Shown here one piece after another: positions 56,567-64,000 of a stretch of 64,000 nt of DNA; the stretch's first letter is position 1, and each line of letters starts with the position of its first letter. Position numbers and translations under genes: made by a program. Under the pieces are notes generated by a model, which saw only the letters and a program-made list of their open reading frames with translations, had not been told where the DNA came from and made no database searches. The stretch lies in NCBI RefSeq assembly GCF_000067045.1, contig NC_010125.1:584001-648000 (forward strand). The letters are read 5' to 3'. Source of the DNA: Gluconacetobacter diazotrophicus PA1 5. GTDB taxonomy: Bacteria > Pseudomonadota > Alphaproteobacteria > Acetobacterales > Acetobacteraceae.

Positions 56567-57654
56567 GCCGCGCGGGCCTGCCGCCCCAACAGGGCGGGAA
56601 TCTGGTCGCGCAGCATGAAGCCGGTCAGCACCGCCAGCAGTGCCGGCGCCCACCAGATCCCGGGCATCGCGGCCACCATGCCGTGCTGCACCCACGTCCG
56701 CGCCGAGGTATAGAGCAGGTAGTAGACGAAGAAGATCAGGATGGCGGCGCCCAGCTTGCCATAGCGGTTCTGGCGGGGGCGCCCCCGCGCCAGCGGCACG
56801 GCCAGCATGGCCAGCAGCATGGTCGTGATGGGGGTGGACAGGCGCCACTGGAATTCCGCCACGTCCGCCGGCGCGTGCGAGGCCGCCAATTGCAGGCTGG
56901 GCGCGGCGATGGAGCTGTATCCCAGCGGTTCGGTGCTGTGGCGGTTCGGGTCCTGGGTGATCTCGCGCACGGTCAGCACCTTGTCGCTGACCCCCGGCTG
57001 GCGCCCGATATCGTAGACATGGGCGTTCTTCAGCCGGACATAGACGTCGGATTGCTTGCCCTCGTCCGTCATCGGATAGCCCAGTTCCGCGTGGATGATC
57101 TGGGTCGTCTTCGCGCGGCGGACCTGGACGAAGATGTCGCGTGCCGGCGTGCCGGGTCCCTCGCGTTCCGTCAGGAAGATCACGCGGGCGCCGTTCTGCA
57201 CCACGTAGAACGTGCCGGCCTGCATCGCATCGACATCCAGGCTCAACTGGGCGGATTTGGACAGGTTGTGCAACTGGTGATAGGCCCACGGCCGCACGAA
57301 CAGCGACAGCAGCCCCACCACGATCGCGACCCCGGCCGCCAGGGTCATGACATGGCGCAGGATCATCCCCGGCGTCACGCGCAGCGCATGCAGCGCCGTG
57401 ATTTCGGAATTGCCGTACAGCGCGCCCAGCGCCAGGACGATCGACAGGTACAGCGACACCGGCACCAGGACTTCCAGGCCGATCAGCAGCTTCAGCGTCA
57501 CCAGGGCCAGGATCGTATTGGTGGACAGCAGCCCGTTCACGGCCTCGGACAGGAAGTCGGCGGCGCTGTAGCTGGCGAACAGCGCCATGCAGACCCCGAG
57601 CATCGCGGCCAGCGGCTTGCCGATTTCACGAAGCAGATAATTCCGAATGATCAA
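56563..57654 (-). CDS. lptF: Lipopolysaccharide export permease LptF
   Basis: 363 residues. IIRNYLLREIGKPLAAMLGVCMALFASYSAADFL, then ALGALYGNSEITALHALRVTPG, fits the LptF/LptG permease family with six helices. Partner of LptG in LPS export. The only start that fits the family is TTG at 57654, in an otherwise weak ribosome context. The next gene upstream, on the same strand, is the glycosyltransferase 176 bases away. Confidence 0.9.
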   Translation of the reverse strand: MIIRNYLLREIGKPLAAMLGVCMALFASYSAADFLSEAVNGLLSTNTILALVTLKLLIGLEVLVPVSLYLSIVLALGALYGNSEITALHALRVTPGMILRHVMTLAAGVAIVVGLLSLFVRPWAYHQLHNLSKSAQLSLDVDAMQAGTFYVVQNGARVIFLTEREGPGTPARDIFVQVRRAKTTQIIHAELGYPMTDEGKQSDVYVRLKNAHVYDIGRQPGVSDKVLTVREITQDPNRHSTEPLGYSSIAAPSLQLAASHAPADVAEFQWRLSTPITTMLLAMLAVPLARGRPRQNRYGKLGAAILIFFVYYLLYTSARTWVQHGMVAAMPGIWWAPALLAVLTGFMLRDQIPALLGRQARAA

Positions 57655-57829
57655 GCGCGATACTGTCCATCATGGGACGTGCGGTCCGACGAAATGCGCA
57701 CGGGGGCAGGACGTCCCTTGTGGTCCGAAGGGTGCGGGGATCGCCGCGCATCGACCCGTCCCGGACGTGCCGTCATCATATTCATCGCTACCCCCACCGT
57801 CAAACGCCGCGCACGCCCGGCCACCGGCT

Positions 57830-59131
57830 TCAGGGCGGGGCGGGGTCGCCCTGGATCGTGTCGGGCGGCAGGACGGGCGACCCGGTGCGCAGCAGGTGCA
57901 CCAGCCACCGCCAGGATTGCCGCCGCCAGGCCCGACGCTGCGCGCCGTCCCAGACACCGGCGGGGGTGGATGGCGCCGTCATGCGTTCCGCGATGGCGGC
58001 GATGATACGGTTTGCCCGCGCATCCCATGTCAGGGCCTGGCTTTCGGCCAGCGCGGTCGCGGCCAGGCGCGTGGACAGGGCGGGGTCGTCCATCAGCCGG
58101 CGCAGGGCATCGGCCAGGGCCGGCGGAGAATCCGGCTGGCAGAGCCAGGCATTTTGGTCGTGGCGCAGGACCTCGCGCACATCCGGGGTGTTGCCGGCCA
58201 GGATCGGACGGCCCGACGCCATGTAGAAGAACAGCTTCAGCGGCAGCACGGTCGATCCATAGCGTGCCAGCGGCTGCAGCGATGGCGGGATCAGCAGCAC
58301 GTCGGCGGCGAACACGTACTGGCTCAGGACCTCCGGCGGCTGGAACGGCACGATGCGCACGTTGGGCAGGTCGCGGGCCATGTCCTCGATCGGCCCCTCG
58401 CCGTAAGAACCGACCAGGATGAACAGCAGGTCGGGCAGCATGCGGGCGGCCTCGATCACCACCGGCAGGCCCTTCTTGTGGTTGACGCGGCCGGTATAGA
58501 CCACGGTCCTGGCATCGGCCGGAATGTCCAGCGCCCGCCGGGCGGCGTCGGCCGCCATGGGCGTGCGCAGCCGCCCGGGTTCGAAGCCGTTGCGGATGCA
58601 GTGCAGTTTTTCGGCGGGAATGCCCAGGTCCAGATATTTCTGCCGCGTATAATCGGAATGGCAGATATTGATGACGAACCGTTCATGGCACATCAGCCGG
58701 TGCAGCCAGCGGCGCAGGGGCGGAATCTGGTCGGGCCAGGGGCGGTAATGGTCGAAGACCACGCGCTGGCGGAACAGGATGGACACCCACGCGATCCACA
58801 GGTTGCGCGTATAGACGAAACTCGCCTGACGGAACGCGCGGCGCCAGACGATCGTCAGCCCGCAGGCCAGGTGCCGCAACCCGGCCGGCGCCGGCGGCGC
58901 CCACGCCCGTATCACCGACAGGTCCGTCGCCTGCCGGCCCGTGGCCTGCTGCCCTGTGGCCTGCTGCCCCATGGCCTGCTGCAATGCGGCGCAGGCCGCG
59001 CGGTCGCGCATCGGCACGTGCAGCCATGCCCGCGCGACCAGCGGCGCCAGGTAGCGCGCGGTGGTGACGAAGACTTCGGCGTCGGCCTCGGTGCTGGGCA
59101 GCGGATTTTCGAACGCGAACAGGATCTTCAT
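57830..59131 (-). CDS. Family 4-type glycosyltransferase (GT-B fold)
   Basis: 433 residues from ATG 59131, which gives MKILFAFENPLPSTEADAEV. Late motifs TVVYTGRVNHKKGLPVVIEAARMLPDLLFILVG and LKLFFYMASGRPILAGNTPDVREVL fit glycosyltransferase family 4 with a nucleotide-sugar donor. A tandem QQATG repeat (about residues 50-66) is unusual. Position beside lptFG suggests a cell-surface polysaccharide or LPS role. It diverges from kup. Confidence 0.83.
   Translation of the reverse strand: MKILFAFENPLPSTEADAEVFVTTARYLAPLVARAWLHVPMRDRAACAALQQAMGQQATGQQATGRQATDLSVIRAWAPPAPAGLRHLACGLTIVWRRAFRQASFVYTRNLWIAWVSILFRQRVVFDHYRPWPDQIPPLRRWLHRLMCHERFVINICHSDYTRQKYLDLGIPAEKLHCIRNGFEPGRLRTPMAADAARRALDIPADARTVVYTGRVNHKKGLPVVIEAARMLPDLLFILVGSYGEGPIEDMARDLPNVRIVPFQPPEVLSQYVFAADVLLIPPSLQPLARYGSTVLPLKLFFYMASGRPILAGNTPDVREVLRHDQNAWLCQPDSPPALADALRRLMDDPALSTRLAATALAESQALTWDARANRIIAAIAERMTAPSTPAGVWDGAQRRAWRRQSWRWLVHLLRTGSPVLPPDTIQGDPAPP
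58925..58985. repeat. 15-base tandem repeat inside the glycosyltransferase gene
   Basis: About three and a half copies of GGCCTGCTGCCCxxT encode the repeated QQATG. The repeats keep the frame, so copy number changes would lengthen the protein without breaking it. Confidence 0.7.
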
Positions 59132-59379
59132 CCCGGCACCGGGCCCGGAACCGGCCGGGCCGGCCTGTGTCATGCTCGAAATCCGCGTGGTGTCTGGGCG
59201 GGGGGTCCTCATGCGGGGCATATGACCGGGAACGTCCATCCGTGTCCAGAAGCGGGGTCCGGAAGCGGGGCCATAAACGGTGGATGGCCCGATAAGGCCT
59301 CATTCATTCCTGGCGCACTAAAATCCTGCCATAAAATGAAGAGATTGATCGCTTCGAAACATGAAACGAGGATGCCCCA

Positions 59380-61329
59380 TTGCCCGGTGACCGGAAAAGC
59401 CAGGACAAACAAGGTTTGACGACCACCACCCTGATGGCGCTGGGGATCGTCTTCGGCGACATCGGCACCAGTCCGCTCTACGCCATGCAGACCGTCCTTC
59501 AGGACGAGGGCCAGACGATCACGCCCCCGGAGATCATGGGGGTCCTCTCGCTCGTCCTCTGGACGATCCTGCTTGTCGTCGCCTTCAAATACGCCCTGCT
59601 GGTCATGCGGGCCGACAATAATGGCGAGGGCGGCGTCCTGGCGCTCACCGCCGTGGTGACCGGCGCCCGGCAGGCCGACGACGCCCGGCGCATTCCCGCC
59701 TATCGGCGCCTGTTTTCCTCATCGCTGCAAAGGGGACTGCTCGCCGCCGGCCTCTTCGGGGGCGCGCTGCTGTTCGGGGACAGCATCCTGACCCCCTCGA
59801 TTTCGGTACTCAGCGCCATGGAGGGCATGCAGGTCGCCGATCCGGCCCTGCGGCATGTGGTGCTGCCCTGTGCGCTGGGGGTGCTGGTCGCCCTGTTCGT
59901 GGCGCAGCGCGCGGGCACCTCGCTGATCGGCAACCTGTTCGGGCCGGTCATGCTCGTCTGGTTCGTCACCATCGGGGTGCTGGGCCTGATCGCCTGCCTG
60001 CGGCACCCCGGCGTCCTTGCCGCGATCGACCCGGCCTATGCCATCGATTTCCTGCACCGGAACGGCCGGCACAGCCTGCTGCTGCTGGGCGGCGTCTTCC
60101 TGACCGTGACGGGGGCGGAAGCGCTTTACGCCGACATGGGCAGTGTCGGGCGCGGATCGGTCCGGCTGGCCTGGTTCGCCATCGTTCTGCCGGCCCTGGT
60201 GCTGTGCTACGCCGGTCAGGCGTCGGCGCTTATGGATGCCCACACGCTTCCGGCCAATCCGTTCTACGCCATCGTGCCGAAAGCGGGCGGCACGGTCGCG
60301 ATCTGGGCGATCGTCGCGCTGGCCACGTGCGCCACCATCATTGCCAGCCAGGCCGTCATCACCGGGGTATTTTCCATTACCCGGCAGGCCGTGCAGCTCG
60401 GGTGGTTTCCCGGCATGCGCATCCTGCAGACATCCGCGAAGGAATACGGCCAGATCTACGTTCCGACGCTGAACTGGATCATTATGGTCCTGACGGTGGC
60501 GCTGACGGCCTTTTTCGGAAGTTCAAGCCGGCTGGCCGGCGCGTACGGCATGGCGGTGTCCGCGACCATGCTGCTGACGACCCTGCTGTTCGGCGCTTAC
60601 CTCAAACGCCGGCGGCACTGGCCGGTCGTCGCGGTCGTGACCCTGGTCGCGTGCTTCCTGGTGGTCGACGTGGCGTTTCTTTCGGCAAACCTGCTGAAGC
60701 TGACGCAAGGGGGGTACCTTCCCCTGCTGGCGGGCATCACCGTCTATGGCATCATGAGCATCTGGCGCCGGGGCCAGGAGGCGCTGCATGATGCCGGAAA
60801 CACGGCGGCGGTGACGCCGGATGCCCTTCGCGCCCAGTTGGCCAAGGCGAATATTCCCCGCACCCCGGGCAACCTCGTCTTCCTGTCGTCCCTCGATAAA
60901 CCGATTCCGCCCAATATCGCCCTGCATGTACGCCAATTCGGCGCCCTGCCCGAACGCGTCATGACACTCAGCGTGATATTCGACCGCACGACGCCGCGCG
61001 TTCCGATCAGTGAGCGCATCGACCACCGGATCTTCGAGGACATGCTGGTGCATGTCACCGTGCGCTACGGCTTCATGGAAGCGCCCGCGCTTCTGCCCGC
61101 GCTCCAGCTTGCCGCCGAAGATGGGGCACCGATCTCGCCCGATGAAGCCATCTTTATCGCGGAACATGACGAGGTGGCGCGCAATGCGAACAGCGCGACC
61201 TATTCGCTGCTGCGGCGGTGGGAGAGACCGGTCTTCGCCTTCCTGTATCGCAACGCGAATCGCGCCGTGGACAGTTTCGAACTGCCCCCCGAGCGGCTGG
61301 TGCAGATCGGTCGCAGGATCGCGCTTTGA
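59380..61329 (+). CDS. kup: Potassium transporter Kup
   Basis: 649 residues, about 12 helices. ALGIVFGDIGTSPLYAMQTV, GDSILTPSISVLSA, TGAEALYADMG and SAKEYGQIYVPTLNW are KUP family motifs; the C-terminal third is soluble. It imports potassium with protons. The start is a TTG (59380) with GAGGA ten bases upstream. It lies alone between the divergent glycosyltransferase and a minus-strand gene. Confidence 0.94.
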   Translation: MPGDRKSQDKQGLTTTTLMALGIVFGDIGTSPLYAMQTVLQDEGQTITPPEIMGVLSLVLWTILLVVAFKYALLVMRADNNGEGGVLALTAVVTGARQADDARRIPAYRRLFSSSLQRGLLAAGLFGGALLFGDSILTPSISVLSAMEGMQVADPALRHVVLPCALGVLVALFVAQRAGTSLIGNLFGPVMLVWFVTIGVLGLIACLRHPGVLAAIDPAYAIDFLHRNGRHSLLLLGGVFLTVTGAEALYADMGSVGRGSVRLAWFAIVLPALVLCYAGQASALMDAHTLPANPFYAIVPKAGGTVAIWAIVALATCATIIASQAVITGVFSITRQAVQLGWFPGMRILQTSAKEYGQIYVPTLNWIIMVLTVALTAFFGSSSRLAGAYGMAVSATMLLTTLLFGAYLKRRRHWPVVAVVTLVACFLVVDVAFLSANLLKLTQGGYLPLLAGITVYGIMSIWRRGQEALHDAGNTAAVTPDALRAQLAKANIPRTPGNLVFLSSLDKPIPPNIALHVRQFGALPERVMTLSVIFDRTTPRVPISERIDHRIFEDMLVHVTVRYGFMEAPALLPALQLAAEDGAPISPDEAIFIAEHDEVARNANSATYSLLRRWERPVFAFLYRNANRAVDSFELPPERLVQIGRRIAL

Positions 61330-61596
61330 GGATTCTTCTTTTCTGAAAAAATCAGGAACGGATTACCGGTATCGCGAGCCTGGATCGCGGTATGATCGGA
61401 CGTCTACCTGAAGCGGCAGGGACGATCGACGGTGGGCGGTTCGTCCAGCTGGATGACCATCAGCGTGACCGGGTCGTCGCCGACATCGCCGGCATTGTGG
61501 CCGACATGCCCGTTTCTGTCGGGGCGGGAACGCCGGTCCTCGTGGTCGGGCCAGGATGGCCCGGCGGCAGTATTGACGCGGAAAAGGGCGTGCTTG

Positions 61597-61959
61597 TCAG
61601 GTCTTTGCGGGCCAGCCGGTGGCGGGGATGTCGAAATGTTCGATCAGCGCATGGTCGGGCAGGTGCGCCAGGTCCCTGGGCACGTCCGCCAGCAGCCGGT
61701 CCAGCGCGTCCTTGTCCAGCCGGGCGCGGATGTCGTGCAGAAGGTGCGCCGGCGCGGCCAGCACGTAGCGGCCCGGCACCGTCCCTTCGCCGACCTGGTT
61801 CAGTCGGCTTGCGATCGTCGCGGCGAATCGCGCGGCGGCGTCGGCCTCCGTGCCCGCCTCCAGCGTCTCGACCGTGTGCATGCCGTGGCTGTCGTGATGC
61901 AGGATACGGGCGGTCCTTGCATCCGCGACGATATAATGGACCGGATCGGTATAGGTCAT
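61597..61959 (-). CDS. Host attachment protein-family (PF10116)
   Basis: 120 residues starting MTYTDPVHYIVADARTARIL. IADARTARI then FAATIASRLNQVGEG and VLAAPAHLLHDIRARLD fit the family named after a plant-pathogen host-attachment gene; its biochemical role is unclear. The ATG at 61959 has AAGGAG nine bases upstream. In a plant-associated acetic acid bacterium a surface role is plausible, but the protein has no signal peptide. The 61330-61596 gap shows no supported gene. Confidence 0.82.
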   Translation of the reverse strand: MTYTDPVHYIVADARTARILHHDSHGMHTVETLEAGTEADAAARFAATIASRLNQVGEGTVPGRYVLAAPAHLLHDIRARLDKDALDRLLADVPRDLAHLPDHALIEHFDIPATGWPAKT

Positions 61960-62162
61960 GATCGCATGCTCCTTGCTCTGGCGACAGGACATGTTAGCGG
62001 CTCCGGCGGGCGCCGATATCACGTGTTTGTAACACGACCTTTAAAATCACCCGGGCCGGGCCGACCTCGCGATCCTGGCACATGCCGTGCCAGGACGCCC
62101 GACTCCGTCCGCCGGACATGCGCGCGCGGATGGTGTCGGAATCGGAACTGGAGGACACGCCA

Positions 62163-62669
62163 ATGGGTCTCTTCACTCGCGACATCCAGACCATGCAGGA
62201 TCTGTTCGTCCATCAACTGAAGGATGTGCTGTACGCCGAAAAGCGCATCGTGAAGGCCATGCCGGCCCTGATCGACAAGGCGACTTCGCCCGAACTGAAG
62301 AACGGGCTGCAGATGCACCTGGAACAGACCCGCAACCACGTCACGCGCCTGGAGAACGTCTTCAGGATGCAGGACATCGAACCCAGTACCGTCAAATGTC
62401 CCGCGATCGACGGGATCATCGACGAGGCCGAGGAAATTTCGGGCGAAGTCGCGGACAAGGGCGTGCTCGACGCCGCCATCGCCGCCTCGAGCCAGGCCGT
62501 GGAGCATTACGAGATCACCCGCTACGGCACCCTGATCGCCTGGGCCAAGGAACTGGGCCGGGCCGATTGCGCGTCGATCCTGGGCGAGACGTTGCAGGAG
62601 GAACGCCAGGCCGACCAGTCCCTGACCCAACTGGCCGAACAGCGGCTGAACCACGCCGCCGCGGCCTGA
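62163..62669 (+). CDS. Ferritin-like DUF892 (YciE-type) protein
   Basis: 168 residues, all-helical. MGLFTRDIQTMQDLFVHQLKDVLYAEKRIVKAMP and Glu/His residues in HLEQTRNHV and AVEHYEITRYGTLIAWAKEL fit the DUF892/YciE di-iron four-helix bundle, linked to stress. ATG 62163 with GGAGGA upstream. It is followed by a convergent gene after 26 bases. Confidence 0.88.
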   Translation: MGLFTRDIQTMQDLFVHQLKDVLYAEKRIVKAMPALIDKATSPELKNGLQMHLEQTRNHVTRLENVFRMQDIEPSTVKCPAIDGIIDEAEEISGEVADKGVLDAAIAASSQAVEHYEITRYGTLIAWAKELGRADCASILGETLQEERQADQSLTQLAEQRLNHAAAA

Positions 62670-62695
62670 CGGGTCCGGACCGCCGGTCCGTCGCC

Positions 62696-63469
62696 CTACG
62701 GGGCCGGGCCGGCGGCGGCGCATTCGTCCTCGACTTGGCGCGCGATCGCGAAGAACCGGTCGCGTACCGCGCTGGAATAGGGGTTCAGGTGCGCGATGGC
62801 GTGGTACACCTCCGGCGCATCGTGCCGGACCATGCCGGCGGCGGCACGCAGATGCTCGAAACTGCGTGTGGTGATCCGCGCGGGCAGGGGCTCCATCCCG
62901 ACCAGGACCCGCGCCAGCAGATGCGTCAGGCCCTGCGCCGTCGCGGCGTCGCGGTCATGGGCGTCCGGCGTGGTCAGGATGACGCGCAGCCCCAGCGTAC
63001 GGCGCAGGAAGGCGACCAGCCGGCCGGCCCGCGTGCCGCGCAGCGGGCAGACCGCGATGCGATGCCCCGCGATGCCGTCCCGTGCGCTCTGCGGGCCGAA
63101 CAGCGGATGGGTGGCGACGATCCGCACGTGATCGGGCAATTCCTGGCACATGATCCGCGCCGGCACGACCTTGACCGATCCCACATCGACGACCAACGCA
63201 TGACGGACCAGGTACGGCCGGATCGCGCGGACCGTTTCCTCCAGCGCCGTGACCGGAACGGCCAGGATGACGATCGGGCAGGACGCGGCCTGGGCCAGCG
63301 ATCCGGCTTCGACCCCGGCCATCGGGATGTCGGTCCCCCGGGGCAGGGCGGGGTCGTATACCCGGATGCGGCAATGGGCGCGCAGGTGGGCCGCGATCAG
63401 CCGTCCGAAGGCGCCGAAGCCGACCAGGCCGGTCACGGGTTGGGTAGATAGGAACCATCTGTCTGACAT
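62696..63469 (-). CDS. Prephenate dehydrogenase-family protein
   Basis: 257 residues. GLVGFGAFGRLIAAHL is the NAD-binding motif, and DVGSVKVVPARIM plus THPLFGPQSARD match TyrA; H in THPLFGP is the catalytic His. It oxidises prephenate or arogenate on the way to tyrosine. It is shorter than typical TyrA and lacks a clear C-terminal helical domain, so substrate is uncertain. The start ATG 63469 follows a hairpin in the leader. Confidence 0.8.
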   Translation of the reverse strand: MSDRWFLSTQPVTGLVGFGAFGRLIAAHLRAHCRIRVYDPALPRGTDIPMAGVEAGSLAQAASCPIVILAVPVTALEETVRAIRPYLVRHALVVDVGSVKVVPARIMCQELPDHVRIVATHPLFGPQSARDGIAGHRIAVCPLRGTRAGRLVAFLRRTLGLRVILTTPDAHDRDAATAQGLTHLLARVLVGMEPLPARITTRSFEHLRAAAGMVRHDAPEVYHAIAHLNPYSSAVRDRFFAIARQVEDECAAAGPAP

Positions 63470-63513
63470 GACTGGGCTTTCGAAAAGCCGCGTCGTCACG
63501 AATGGTCCAGACC

Positions 63514-63543
63514 GTTCAACCGCTGACGACGCAGCGGTTGAAC
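63514..63543. repeat. Hairpin in the leader of the prephenate dehydrogenase-like gene
   Basis: GTTCAACCGCTG at 63514-63525 pairs perfectly with CAGCGGTTGAAC at 63532-63543, a 12-base stem with loop ACGACG. It lies 45-75 bases upstream of the gene. It is not followed by a T-run on either strand. It may be an operator or attenuator. Confidence 0.6.
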
Positions 63544-63632
63544 CATGATTCATCCCCCGCCGCTATGAATGCGGCGCGTAATACAGTCCGGACAGGAAGG
63601 GCATCGTGGTCATGCGCGGCAGCTAACGCCAT

Positions 63633-64000
63633 TCATCGCGGCCGGTCAATTCCCCCCGGCAGCGCGCCGCCGACCGTGACATACTCCAGGCCGCTCCTGA
63701 CGAAGGGCGCGCCGTGCGGCTCCAGCCCGAAACGGCGATAGAAGTCCACCGCCGTCAGGCGCGCGTCCAGCGTGACCGTCGCATAGCCCGCCTGCCGCAG
63801 CTCCGCGAACGCGACGCGCAGCAGCCTGCTGCCGAGTCCCCGCCTCTGGACGTCCGGCATGATCGCGCATTTGCGCAGCCGCACGGTTTGGGAGGCGAGG
63901 GGGAAGAACGACCCGCACCCCGCCAGCCGTCCCGCCAGGAACGCCCCGTAATGCAGGGCGTCGGCATCCCCGGGCACGATGCAGGCCTGCCGTGGCAGGT
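63633..64000 (-). CDS. GNAT-family N-acetyltransferase (partial, N-terminus beyond window)
   Basis: The frame is open to the window edge; visible residues start LPRQACIVPGDADALHYGAF. The acetyl-CoA motif is VQRRGLGSRLLRVAFAELRQAGYATVTLDARLTAVDFYRRFGLEP, the classic GNAT motif A and B. Substrate unknown. An internal GTG at 63977 is not likely to be the start, since the protein continues with family-like sequence upstream. Confidence 0.85.
   Translation of the reverse strand, partial: LPRQACIVPGDADALHYGAFLAGRLAGCGSFFPLASQTVRLRKCAIMPDVQRRGLGSRLLRVAFAELRQAGYATVTLDARLTAVDFYRRFGLEPHGAPFVRSGLEYVTVGGALPGGIDRPR

Noticed and set aside
61330-61400. Possible terminator after kup
   Set aside because: The candidate stem around TTCTGA...TCAGGAA has a mismatch and a short arm, so it is not strong enough to call.
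61392-61961. Plus-strand open frame after kup
   Set aside because: The first 60 residues look plausible but match nothing I recognise, and the rest overlaps the better-supported host-attachment gene on the other strand.

Overview
The window is GC-rich alphaproteobacterial chromosome. The gene set and codon use fit an acetic acid bacterium (Acetobacteraceae), most likely Gluconacetobacter or a close relative. That placement is my inference from family resemblance; there is no rRNA or other decisive marker here. Genes are densely packed, often with 4-base start/stop overlaps, and most of the region is core metabolism. Three insertion sequences of three different families are present.

Layout. 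1-2.3 kb: peroxide defence (ahpD partial, ahpC, divergent oxyR). 2.4-5.8 kb: rpmJ, a TPR protein, a methyltransferase, recX, a CHAP-domain protein and a lone tatA. 5.8-7.7 kb: methionine salvage (mtnB-mtnD-mtnC). 7.7-14.7 kb: ribF-ileS-lspA-BamF-like lipoprotein-mutL. 14.9-17.5 kb: an orphan complex I subunit nuoM with a strong terminator, then a MYG1-family hydrolase. 17.6-24.1 kb, minus strand: a MocR-type regulator followed by a five-gene operon built on two proteins that match the two halves of plant Tm-1, plus a LysR/ArgP-type regulator. 24.1-25.5 kb: an IS1182-family element between argP and a TPR-glycosyltransferase gene. 27.1-33.9 kb: LysE exporter, sugar importer plus GH20 hexosaminidase, an aminotransferase and a sugar porter. 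34.2-39.7 kb: pckA, a sugar-isomerase-like protein, type I aroD, and a TPP riboswitch followed by thiC. 39.8-47 kb: a cysteine-desulfurase-like enzyme with a divergent Lrp regulator, then a TonB-dependent receptor gene cut into three pieces by an IS630-type and an IS5/IS1031-type element, with its own divergent Lrp regulator. 47.1-52 kb: CsbD, a Gly/Met-rich lipoprotein, and a CdaR regulator diverging from an MFS transporter plus glycerate kinase. 52.7-57.7 kb: an inositol operon (inositol-phosphate synthase, nucleotidyltransferase, CDP-alcohol phosphotransferase) convergent with lptFG. 57.8-64 kb: glycosyltransferase, kup, host-attachment protein, DUF892 ferritin-like protein, a prephenate-dehydrogenase-like protein and a partial GNAT.

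Best candidates for undescribed biology are the three-gene inositol operon (a possible inositol-phosphate lipid or inositol phosphodiester pathway in an acetic acid bacterium) and the MocR-controlled Tm-1-like operon with palindromic operators at its head. Several genes carry small indels that nearly cancel out (ileS, mutL, and the sugar transporter/GH20 junction). These are either sequencing errors or real lesions, and they should be settled before anyone interprets those proteins.
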